Source: Puccinia triticina (taxonomy: Eukaryota > Basidiomycota > Pucciniomycetes > Pucciniales > Pucciniaceae). From it: a stretch of 64,000 bases of DNA. Shown piece by piece: positions 51,925 through 61,922 of the stretch. Location of the stretch: positions 3,100,001 to 3,164,000 of the forward strand of contig NC_070570.1 of NCBI RefSeq assembly GCF_026914185.1, written 5' to 3'. The position numbers and the translations under genes are program-made. Every line of letters begins with the position of its first letter. Within the stretch, counting starts at the first letter, position 1. The notes under the pieces were generated by a model. It saw nothing but the letters and a program-made list of their open reading frames with translations. It did not search any database and was not told the origin of the DNA.

Positions 51925-52239
51925 TGTAAGCCCCCCTCCTCCTCTGGGGTTCACAAGGTGTCACCAATGGACACCTGCACTGTCACAGCTTTGTAGATAG
52001 CCCATTCTCCTTCCTTCCTTGGCTCAGCAGAGAACTGATACTCATTCTCTCTGAGCCAGGTAAGCTCCTTCCTTTTGTCTTTCCCTCCTTCTTCTCTCAG
52101 GAGAGAACTGATACTCATTCTCTCTGAGCCAGTAATCGAACCCCCCTGTGTTTGGTCCTAGAACCGCTCTAGGCTTTCCGCCTCATCCCTTGTGCCCGTT
52201 TCAGCTCACTCTCAGTGAAGGACTAACAGAGTCCTTACA
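51925..52239 (+). repeat. 3' LTR of the small retroelement
   Basis: Same 315-bp length as the left copy. Preceded by the polypurine tract AGGAGGGGAGAC at 51913-51924. Confidence 0.9.
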
Positions 52240-55104
52240 AATACTGTCTGTAATTTTTTAAGGATTTTAGATACGCCGCAGAGCTCAAGTTTTGATTGGG
52301 AATAACTCTACTCCCTCTTTGAAAAAACTATTTATTCATATTGAACTGGTTGATCTAGTTTCTTGTCATCTTCCTGCGTAAGTACCGCTCCTGCCGCGAT
52401 TACACTAGAATCTACCAATAACTTAATTATTTCTGCTGTTTGGCCATAATCTAATTTCTTTAAAGTTATATCCGTCCCAACTATTTTCTTCAACATTTCA
52501 AAAGCCTCCTGGCACGCTTCTGTCCATTCCCAGGTAGCATCTTTCCACGTAAGTCAACAAAGAGGCGCCGCAACCGTCAAGAAACTTTTAATAAACATTC
52601 TAACGTACACACATACACCTAAAAAACCTCTGACTTCTGTTACATTCTTTGGTACAGGCCAACTTTTGACTTTATTCAGCTTCTTTCTTGAAATTCGCCG
52701 TCCTTCTTTACATACAACGTGCCCAACATGGTCTAAAGCCGGTACGCAGCAGGCAAATTTTTTATCTGAAATCGTAAGTCCCGCCTCTTCTATTCTAAAC
52801 AAAATTCTCTCTAAAGTTACTGCGTATTCAAAAATAAATTGTCTGATTTTTGGATTTTCTTTTAATGTTTCTCCTCCATAATCAGATTCTGGCCCCTTTA
52901 TTCCACCATCATCTATAAAGATATCAACGTTCTGAGGAATCTCCGGCTGGAGTATCCACATCATCCGCGCTTGGTAAACAGCGACAGAATTTGTGGCGCC
53001 TTGAAGTAATCTAGTAAGCTGAAATCTTTCCAATGGCGTCTCAAATGTAGTTAAAAGTTGGGATTCAGGCGCTAATTCTCTCTCATCATAACCGCCCATT
53101 ATATCACCTAAGCCATAGCACGCTTGACCTGTAAAAGACTGAACTAGCTCTTCCACCAATGGCGGTAACCCAGCGTATTTAATGGTTACTTTATTTAATC
53201 TCTGTAAGTCGTGTACAATTCTTAATTTTCTGTCTTGTTTCTTGATAAAAAATATTGGACTTGCATAACTTGAAGTGGATGGCTTGTATAATCCGGTGTT
53301 TATTTGTTTGCGAACTAACTTGGTAAATGTTTCTTTAATTGGCCCAGGAATAGGAATTGGCTTTAATTGCCACGGTTCGTGCGGAACTACCGGAATAACG
53401 TACGGCTTCCCATAAGAATGCTTAAGAAGTCTGCGATCCTTCTCCGTGAAAGCTAGCGCGGCTTGTCAAAGAACAATAACAAAACAAAATAATTTATATT
53501 CATCTTCTGATAACCAATCCGGAGGACCAAAGTTGATAAGTTTTAATCTCTCTTCTGTTACTTTTTTTGTAGGAATGAATTTAGGCGGGTGAGGGATTAT
53601 TGGAGTCTTGTATGGATCCCGCAATAAAGGCTGCCTTGAGAGCGGTGGACTTACAGATAGCGGCATAGGTATATTAACTGGTTTGATTTTCTTTGCTACT
53701 GTTTTATACTTAGCGGCATTAAAACTAATTTCTTCTTTTCCCGGAACTTTTACTGTTTGTCAAAGCCCCGGGTCTAGTCTAAAAAATCCCGGGTAACCGT
53801 ATTTACCGGTATTGAGGTTTCAAATTTCTGATTCGTCGGCGTAAGAATGGGAATTAGATATGTTTTATCTTTTGATTCCATTATAGCTAATGATTCTTCC
53901 CCATTTTTGTTATATTTAATTTTAGCTTTTACATTGAATAGAAACGGTTTCCCAAGTATGAATTGGAGCACTCCTTGCGCAACCCAAAAATGGACTACTC
54001 AAGTAAGTTTTCCTATTGTTACTTCAACTTCTTCCGCTATGCCAAGTATTCCCGTATGGTGACCGTCAATTCCCTTCAGATTCATTGGTTTTTAAGTTAT
54101 GACAAGTCCTAACTGCTGCACCAAATTCTCCGGGATTAAGTTAACCATAGATCCTGTATCTAAGAAGGCTTCCTTGCTAATATTATTAATTTTAAGTTTA
54201 ATATACCCTAATGGACACAAGTAATGAGTCGTGATTAAATCTTCAGAGCCTTCTAGTTCTATTCCAGCGTGATTAGCTGAAGTAATTTCTTCATTTGGCA
54301 CGCGTCAATTAGAGATTTTATTTTAAAGATGTCCACAACTCCGTTTGAAATCGCAAAAATTTCTCCATAACTCAAAGTCATTTGCCCTTCAGTCAACATG
54401 CGCTTAGCGGTTTCTTCCTCAACACCCGGAAATTCTTTAGCTAACGTCCGCTCTAGATGAGTTTTTTGTACCGGTTTTTCTTTCTCTGTTTCTTCTTTTT
54501 CCTCTTCCTCAAAACTGACCTTAGTTGATCCTGACTTAGGTTTAATAGGTTCTTTAGATGTTTTTTGAGTTGCGGCTTTTTGAAGAAGATCCTTGACGTC
54601 AACGTCCATGACCAATTCCTTTCCGCCCTTCAACCGTTTGCTTCCTCCTGGATTCTCCGGCTCCTTCTCCAATTGTGTGCGCTTGCCAATATCCACCTCT
54701 GCGTCATCCTCTCCTCCGGTTTGCATTCTTCCAGCTGGCCAAAAGAAGTAATTATTTCCTTAGGTTTAGATTCATTAAATCTGTTGACAACTTCTTTAAT
54801 TGGTTGGCGCGTATTCCAAGGGATAACCGTATTATCAGGTAAAAGAAAGTTTCTGCCGTCTTTCTTAACTAAACCATGCGCTTCATCATAAGCAAAGATC
54901 CCACAGCTGTTACTACCATGAGTTTCTTGGTAGCAATAATAACATTTAAAATCTGGTCTTTTGTAGGGTTCATTTACAGGAGCTGATCCAGTTGGCAGGT
55001 GAGGCGGTGCCATTTTTCCAGCAGATAAAGAGGCTAACTGTCTAGTCAAATCCTGTATTTGCTTCTTGAATTTTTCCGCAACAGGTTTTTCCACGACGTG
55101 CTCT
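52240..55104 (-). pseudogene. Gypsy-B, 5' part (gag, protease, RT remnants)
   Basis: Minus-strand remnants in gypsy order. From the right: a gag end with a zinc knuckle CYYCYQETHGSNSC (about 54910), an acidic spacer, a protease with FLDTGSMVNLIP (about 54150), and an RT block CYGLGDIMGGYDERELAPES with the catalytic IFIDDGGIKGP and GHVVCKEGRRISRKKLNKV (52554-53159). Frames are broken repeatedly. It is the same family as Gypsy-A by motif order and wording but much more AT-rich. It connects seamlessly to 26723-28004 once the aatac insertion is removed. The gag start is cut off by the LTR of Gypsy-C. Confidence 0.87.
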
Positions 55105-55380
55105 TGTTAGGGTCCGCCTTAAGGGAGAAAGCACCGGCCACGGGTTTGTCTTCTAGGATGATGTAAATTGCTAGATGGGGAAAGGTTGTGGATCTTCCCC
55201 CAGCTCCCTCTTAGCTCTAGGGAGCGTGACATGTGTACAATGAATAGTGACATGTCTTTGGAACAGGCTATGGCCCGCGTGTGGCTCATAACACTATCCC
55301 GCCCTTAACGCCCAAGCTCCCGGCTCTGCGCTCCTCCCCCGGGCGGCAATAAAAAACCCTTTGGCTAAAAAAGCCCACCC

Positions 55381-56352
55381 TCATTTAAATCTCCTCCTCC
55401 TGGTATGTTGTCCTGCCGCGTCAGGGAATGCCGTGTCAAATTTGTCCACCAAGTCCTTGCAATTTGTCAGATTAGTTTTTGGTTCCCACAACTTATCCTC
55501 TGGTCCGTATCCTTTCCACGCCACCAGGTATTCCATCTTCTTTCCCCTGAGCCTGCAATCCAATATCTCGTCCACTTCCCATTTGGCCTCCCCTTCTACC
55601 ACGACCGGCGGCGGTAGGCCCGGAGTCTGCCCGTTGATTGCATCTGGCTGGTGTTTCCTAAGTAGAGACACATGGAAAATAGGGTGGACCCCCCGCATTG
55701 ACAGCGGTAATGTCAGCTCACACACCAAACTAGACAACTGTTTGGCTATGGGGAAGGGGCCTAGCCACCGGTGACCTAGCTTTGGGCTCGGTCGCGTCGT
55801 TGAAATTTTTTTACTGTTCAACCAAACCGCGTCGCCTACCCCCCAATTGGGGTTCTTCCGGACTTTCCAATCAAATTGAGCTTTCATTGATTTTTGGGCC
55901 TCTTCCAGTCTTGCTGTCACTTCATCCCTCGTAGTCTTCTTACTTCTAAGTTGTGATTCCACCACCGGTAAACATTGATCAGGGTACGGGGTGCTTCCAA
56001 TAGAGACATTGAACCCGTAATTTGCTTTGAATGGGGAAATGCCGGTTGAAACGTGATCCCAGTTATTGTACGCAAATTCTGCTAACGCTAGCAACGGCTC
56101 CCAGTTGTCCTGGCGGTAGTTGACGTGATGTCTTAGGTATAGTTTGACGGCTTTGTTGACAATCTCAGATTGTCCATCTGTCCTGGGTTGATAGGTGGTT
56201 GAAGGGCATAGTCTAATTCCCATTCTCCTAGATAGTTCTCTTGTGACTTGAGAGATGAATATACTACCCCTATCTGATACTATTGTTTTCGGTGTGCCGT
56301 GTAACTTCCACACATGCCACAACATCAAATCGGCCAGTCCTTCTGCCAACAC
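55381..56352 (-). pseudogene. Gypsy-C integrase C-terminus with chromodomain
   Basis: 323 codons on the minus strand. Contains integrase motifs IVSDRGSIFISQ (D) and YQPRTDGQSEIVNK (E), a GPY/F-like module (RWLGPFPIAKQLSSLVCEL), and a chromodomain near residues 262-315 (EVDEILDCRLRGKKMEYLVA, WKGYGPEDKLWEP). Chromodomain integrases of this group target heterochromatin. The frame differs from the upstream RT part: a small indel near 56335 shifts it, so the polyprotein is broken. Confidence 0.88.
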
Positions 56353-58259
56353 CCAATGAAATGAGCCATTTTAGTGAATCTGTCCACAACCATGAGTATA
56401 CTGTTGCATCCGCTAGACTCCGGTAGGTCAGTGATGAGGTCGTATGAAATGTTGGTCCAGGGACCGGCTGGGATTGGGAGCGGCTCTAACGTGCCAAAAA
56501 GCCGCTGAGTTGAAGACTTGACGCAAAGGCATGAGTCACACCCGTCGACGTATCTGTTGACAAATTTCTTCATTGACGGCCAAGTGAAACTACGCCGTAC
56601 TAGCGCCAGTGTCTTTGCCCTTCCAGGGTGTCCTGCAGTGCAGCAGTCGTGGCAACTCCTAATGATAGCCGTCCTCAGTGGTTCATCATTTGGCACTTCA
56701 ATCCTGCCTTGACTGTAGACTACCCCATCCGCCACTTTCTTGATTACGGGCTCACTCCGTGTCTTCCCGTTGTCACTTCCGGCAACTGCTTCCATTGTCT
56801 CAGTCAGTCGGAGGTCAGACGGAGTCTTCTGACGGATCAGGTTGATGAACTCATCATCTGTTAGCGGTCCCTCCGCGTCCTCCGGTGTCCTCTCCGCTCC
56901 CTCCGTGTTCAAGATGTCGATTTCAAACCAGTGCCCCGCGTTGTCCAAGTCAATAGATTCATCCACAAAAAAATTGTCAATTTCCAACAATAGGTCCAAC
57001 TCCGCAATAGCCGCAAACGTCTCTGGCAAGATGTTTTCCGGTTGTAGTAGCTGGCCAAACGTCAGTTTGTCGCCCTTGTCAGGTGCAAGGTCCGGCCGCC
57101 TAGAAAAAGCATCCGGTTTCTTGGAATCACAGCCGGGTCGGAAAATGATCTCGAAGTCAAAACACCCTAGCGTTTCCGCCCACCGGGCCTGGCGTTGGGT
57201 CAGCTTCTTTGTTGTCATGAAACTTTCCAAATTTCTGTGATCAGTATACACAACAGCCCGTAGTCTATTTGGGTTGCCCTCTAGGTAATGGCGCCATTCC
57301 TTGAAGGCAGCCACAATAGCTAGCAACTCTTTATCGAATATTTTGTAATTTCTTTCCGCTTGTATCAGAGACCGCAACAAGTAAGCCACAGGATGCAAAT
57401 CTCCGTTCTTACTACATACCTGCGACAAGACCGCCCCTAGCGCAAAGTCTGAACAATCACATTCCAGCAGGAATGTGCGGTAGGGGTCCGCGATCTTAAG
57501 CACCAGAGCTGTAGTGAACGCGGTCTTCAGCAACTCAAAAGCCCGTTGACAATGAATGTCCCATACGAAATGTGATGTTGCCTTGGTGAGGTCATGAAGG
57601 GGTTGTGTTGTCCTGGAGAAGTTTGAGATAAATCTCCGGTAGAAGTTTGCAAAGCCTATAAATCTCTGTACCTCTGTAACGTTGACAGGGGCCGGCCAAT
57701 CCAATACTGTGCGTACTTTTTTCGGGTCCATCCGCACCCGGTTGCATGAGATCAACAGTCCTGAGTATTCGACCTCCTTCTTGGAGAACTCGCAATTTTC
57801 CGGTTTAAGCCACAGCTGATGTTTGCTCAGTGTCTCAAGTACGCTGGGAACCGCTTGTTCATGATCCAAACCGGGTTTGGTATAGATCATAATGTTGTCT
57901 AAATAAGCCGCCGTGTCCTTGCCGATGCGACCCAGGAGTATGTCCTGAATAAAGAATTGAAAAAACCCGGGTGCGCCAGTGGGCCCAAACGGCATCGTCA
58001 ATGGGGCAAACTGGCCTGCTTGACAAACAAACACCAGTTTCTCTTCATCCCCCTCTGCTACGCGTAGGTTTTTGTATGCATTCCGCAAATCAAGCTTGGT
58101 GAAGGTGTCCGCGTTGAGCAAACTGTCAACTAGATCCATCGTAAGTGGTAACGGGTACTTGTTTTTCACCGTCACCGCGTTCAGTTTGCGGTAATCGAAG
58201 CAAGGTTGGAGATTTCCATCTTTTTTTCCTGTGAAGAGCACTGGTGCCGCCCACGGCAA
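56325..58259 (-). pseudogene. Gypsy-C RT, RNase H and integrase N-terminus
   Basis: 644 codons. RT motifs include CFDYRKLNAVTVKNKYPLPL, LDLRNAYKNLRV and APLTMPFGPTGAPGFFQ. The catalytic motif near residue 118 reads AYLDNIMIY, where active enzymes have YLDD, so the second aspartate is replaced by asparagine. RNase H follows (FLLECDCSDFALGAVLSQ, VYTDHRNLESFMTTKKL), then the integrase zinc motif (HDCCTAGHPGRAK to CDSCLCVKSS) and the first catalytic D in ISYDLITDL. It is interrupted upstream by three in-frame stops. Confidence 0.9.
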
Positions 58260-58985
58260 TGTTGTCCTGTGTATGGTGCCATTCTCCAGTCACTCCTGGA
58301 TCAGCTTTTCCAAGGCTTAGTTCTCCGCTGGGGATAACAGGATTATACGTCCCGCTTGTGGGAGCGCTCCCGGCACCAGATCAACCCTGAAATCATACTT
58401 CCATTGCGGTGGTAGCTTCTGCGCTTCACTTTTCTTGAACATGCTCAGGAATTGGTGGTATTGTTGTGGTACCATCTCCTCAAGGGCTCAGCGTTGATCT
58501 GTCTTCCTTAATGATTCCGCCGCAAGCCGTGCTGAGGTGGACCATGAGGTTTTTTCCATTGAGATGCAAGCCTTTTGGAGGTCTTGTTCCTGTGGGGAAA
58601 TAACTCGAACAGGTATCCGCTTCCCAGTTGTCCCTAATTCACATATGATTGAAGTAGGGAATGGAGAAATGGTATGGGACTCACATTGCGGGGGCGTTGT
58701 TCCGCATAAAGCGTGCACCCCCTCGTTGTATAACCTCACTTGCCTCACTACGGGCTTCTCCCCGTCTTGTGAGGTTTTTTTTGGCATAGAAAAAACCGCG
58801 GTAGCGGTCGCGATGTCCCCGTGGGCTGTCGGCTTCAATGCTTTGACGCTGGGGTTGGTGGGTTGGTTGTTGGGTCCTGTCGGCGTTGATGGATCACTGT
58901 GTTCTGGGAAATTTACCCGCTTGCCAGTTTTTCCTATGGGACTATGGGGTGAGTGGAGGGTAAATGACTCACATTGCGGGGGCAT
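58260..58985 (-). pseudogene. Gypsy-C protease-RT linker with stop codons
   Basis: Continues the same frame as the RT part. It reads EEMVPQQYHQFLSMFKKSEA and RVDLVPGALPQAGRI, normal for the segment before RT, but has three in-frame stops (near 58275, 58318 and 58493), all explicable by G-to-A changes on this strand. Farther upstream, 58488-58985, is open and proline/serine-rich with two copies of PPQCES about 290 bp apart. Confidence 0.8.
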
Positions 58986-60256
58986 AAATATGATGGATGA
59001 ATTTGCGATGTCGTATATTAATCAATATAGCGTGTATTGATCAATTTATATTGATCAATTTTTTTTTTTATTATTCCTCTTCATACCTTTGTCTGTTTTC
59101 CATGTCCCCTTGATACTATTCTATAATCTCTTTCCTTCTGCCTGGGTTAGCTTCAAGCCACAGAATTTTTTTTTTTTTTTTTTGCCTGATAACATTCATA
59201 AATTTCCACATACACCATTCAATTCTTCCTGAAAAAAAGATATTGCAAGTTTTAGGATTAATCCAGGGTAGCTGAGGGGTCTCAATGTTTTTTTCTTTTT
59301 TTTTTACTTCAACAATTGATATTATCAGAAGTCTCCAAATCTACTTTTTTTCAAAAAAGGAAAAACATTGACCCCTGACCTCTCTCATGATACCATCCTG
59401 CACACATTTTTAATTTGGTTGGTTGTTCCGCCTGAAGATATTGCATATCATACTTGAAGTGCTATATGCATAGAAGGCCTTTTTGGAATTAGTTTACCAA
59501 TATGCTTTAGCATATCTTTGTCAGGTTCTTTTTTTTATCTACTTTTGTTATTAACCACAGATTAATGAGGAATATTTCAACATGAAATTTCATCAGACAA
59601 TTTTTTTGCATATAACACCCAGAGATATTTCAAAATATAATTTATTTGGGGTCACATCCATTATGCAGCAGCAACAATGTGATCAGTTCCCAAATATCAC
59701 TAATTTGGTAGTTTCTGGCTCTTTCTGCCACTATATCTCAACAAATCCTGGGAGTTCTCCCATGATATTGGTATCAAAATGATCAATAGCCCCAAAGGTT
59801 TGATTGTGTACCTTAAATTACTACATAACCCCCAAATGTAGCAGCTACAATCTGATCAGTTGCCAAATGTCACTAACTTGGTAGTTTCTTGGTGTTTCTG
59901 CCACTATATCTCAGTGCAGCATGGGAGTTCTTCCATGATATTGGTACCAAAATAATCAAATGCCCCTGGGGATCCATTGTGTACCTTGAATGACCACAAA
60001 ACCCCCAAATGTAGCAGCGACAATGTGATCAGTTGCCAAATATCACTAATTTGGTAGTTTCTTGGTGTTTCTGCCACTATATCTCAGCGCAGCGTGGGAT
60101 TTCCTCCATGATATTGGTACCAAAATGATCAAATGCCCCCAAGGAGTTATTGTGTACCTTGGATGACCACAAAACCCCCTAATGTAGCAGCTACAATGTG
60201 ATCAGTTGCCAAATATCACTAATTTGGTAGTTTCTTGGTGGTTCTGCCACTATATC

Positions 60257-61922
60257 TGTCAGCTGGCTACTATGGCAGAGCCACCGTGACATAAAAATAT
60301 ACAAATAAAATATGAAAAGTAGTTTTACATATGAAAGAGACATTATTACTCTTACATATGTAAAACTACGCAAAAAACATTAAAAACACTTATAAATAAT
60401 TAATTACTTAGCTTTGTGTAATTAATAAGTAAAATATTATTAAAGATTCTGATTCTACGGGTAAAATAACCTAGGGTACCTCACTTACATGTACCCTTAA
60501 TTATTATCCCTTCCTTGTGTAAACTAACTTCAAAAGTTTACGCAAGTGCATCACGCCCCGCCTGGATGCACTTGTATGCACATATATATATAAGTACATA
60601 TATTTACAATCATTTTCAGTGACGTAACTGAGGTGTTGTGTACAGTTCAAAAGATAGCTTTATTTGTTGCGTGGCGCACCCAAGCCCGCGTGCTTTGTTG
60701 CCTAGAGCTCAAGCCCGCGCTCCTAGTGTAAATATATGCATAATGCATAAACTAGCCCGCAACCAAAGCGCTCAGGTTACCAATAAGTAAGAATGGGCCA
60801 GAATACGCCCCAATAACAATATTACATGTGTTATAGGGCTTGTACACATGTAATTAATCACCAAACAAGATGTAATTACCACGTCATTCAATATAAAAAC
60901 ATTCTAGACTGAAAAGAGCTATTGCAGCGTGCACAGGAGACACTAGAAAGCGCCCCAGCTTCTCCCAAGCCTCACTACACGTAAATTACAACTGTAGTAA
61001 ATATGTAGAAGGGGTCAAATGAACTGGAGCAATCAATAAGCGCCTCCAGAACATGTATAAAGCACTGCTTACACGTGTACTAGTACACAGAAGCCAGTTC
61101 TAGTACCTTCTGTGGCACATTTTCACGGAAATGAGCGTCACAGAACCCCCAAACCAGCCCCCATGACGTGTAAGGCACGTGTAAAATCACGCAGAACCTC
61201 TGTAAAAGGTCCTTGGCAACCCTTGTATCCAAGCCCCAAGGTTCCACGACCCACAGCGCCTTCTAGCGCAACCAAATTGCCTCAGAATGCGCCCACAAGT
61301 GTTCCCATGTCCCCTGGGCGCCCCTGGAGGCCTGCCTAGGCTATATAAAGGGCCCTTTCTCCGCCCAAAAGGAGATTCCCCAGCTTTACATTACCTATTA
61401 GAATTTTACCCGCCTTCAACAGCCTCATTAGCCTGTGATTTGCCAGGTAAAATACCTACTTTCGTGATTTTTAGCCCCAATTTCCGCCCTGAAGCTGCCC
61501 AGTAACCACCCTGCCCTCAAGATTACCTCCTCTGAGCGCCTCCAACTGCCCAACTTCACGCCTGAAGAACCTCAAGTGCCTCTAGGGTCTTATACTAGTA
61601 AGTTTAAGCCCCTTCTCTTGAGATTCTCTGCCATTTCTTTCTGGGATTTAAACCACACCTGTTTACAGGCCCCAGTTCTTCATTCTAGAGGGATTAAACA
61701 CCCCTGATTTATCAGGCCCCTCTTTAAAATTAATTATATTCATTTTATTACGTCAAATTGGCCCAAATTGGCCCAAATTGCCTTATTCTTACGCCATAAT
61801 TCCCAACAATTACGTTGGAATTAACCATTATAACCTTGTCATAGGGTTTTATAACTCTAATCTTTTGCTTTGCACCACGTGTAGCTAGAAGGATAATATC
61901 CTTGGCATCACGTAGGCTGAAA
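60257..61922 (+). mobile_element. Solo LTR of 1.67 kb
   Basis: Inserted in a satellite monomer with a 5-bp duplication atatc (60252-60256 and 61923-61927). It begins TGTCAGCTGG and ends GGCTGAAA, matching as an inverted repeat except for one base (expected GCTGACA). It contains no long frame. A TATA-box-like CTATATAAAG lies at 61341-61350, followed by a likely transcription start region. Orientation is taken from the TATA box. Confidence 0.7.
61341..61350 (+). promoter_or_regulatory. TATA-box-like site in the solo LTR
   Basis: CTATATAAAG in a GC-richer context, about 580 bp before the LTR end, in the position expected for the U3 promoter of a long LTR. Activity unknown. Confidence 0.5.

Larger units (their letters stand above)
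28005..52239 (+). mobile_element. Small non-autonomous LTR retroelement, expanded by nested insertions
   Basis: Two 315-bp direct LTRs (28005-28319 and 51925-52239) lie inside Gypsy-B, flanked by the exact 5-bp duplication aatac (28000-28004 and 52240-52244). A polypurine tract AGGAGGGGAGA precedes the right LTR, fixing plus orientation. After subtracting the CACTA-like and Gypsy-A insertions, the element is about 2.3 kb with no reverse transcriptase or integrase, like TRIM or small LARD elements. LTRs differ at about 10 of 315 positions, mostly transitions. No convincing primer binding site follows the left LTR. Confidence 0.88.
55105..58987 (-). mobile_element. Gypsy-C, chromodomain Ty3/gypsy, 5' truncated and degraded
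   Basis: The left end is an LTR of 189 bp (55105-55293) that on the minus strand reads TGTTATGAGCC...CCCTAACA, preceded by the purine-rich tract AAGGGCGGGATAG. Polyprotein remnants extend rightwards to about 58985, where a CACTA arm begins, so gag and the 5' LTR are missing. It lies inside the gag region of Gypsy-B. Confidence 0.85.
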
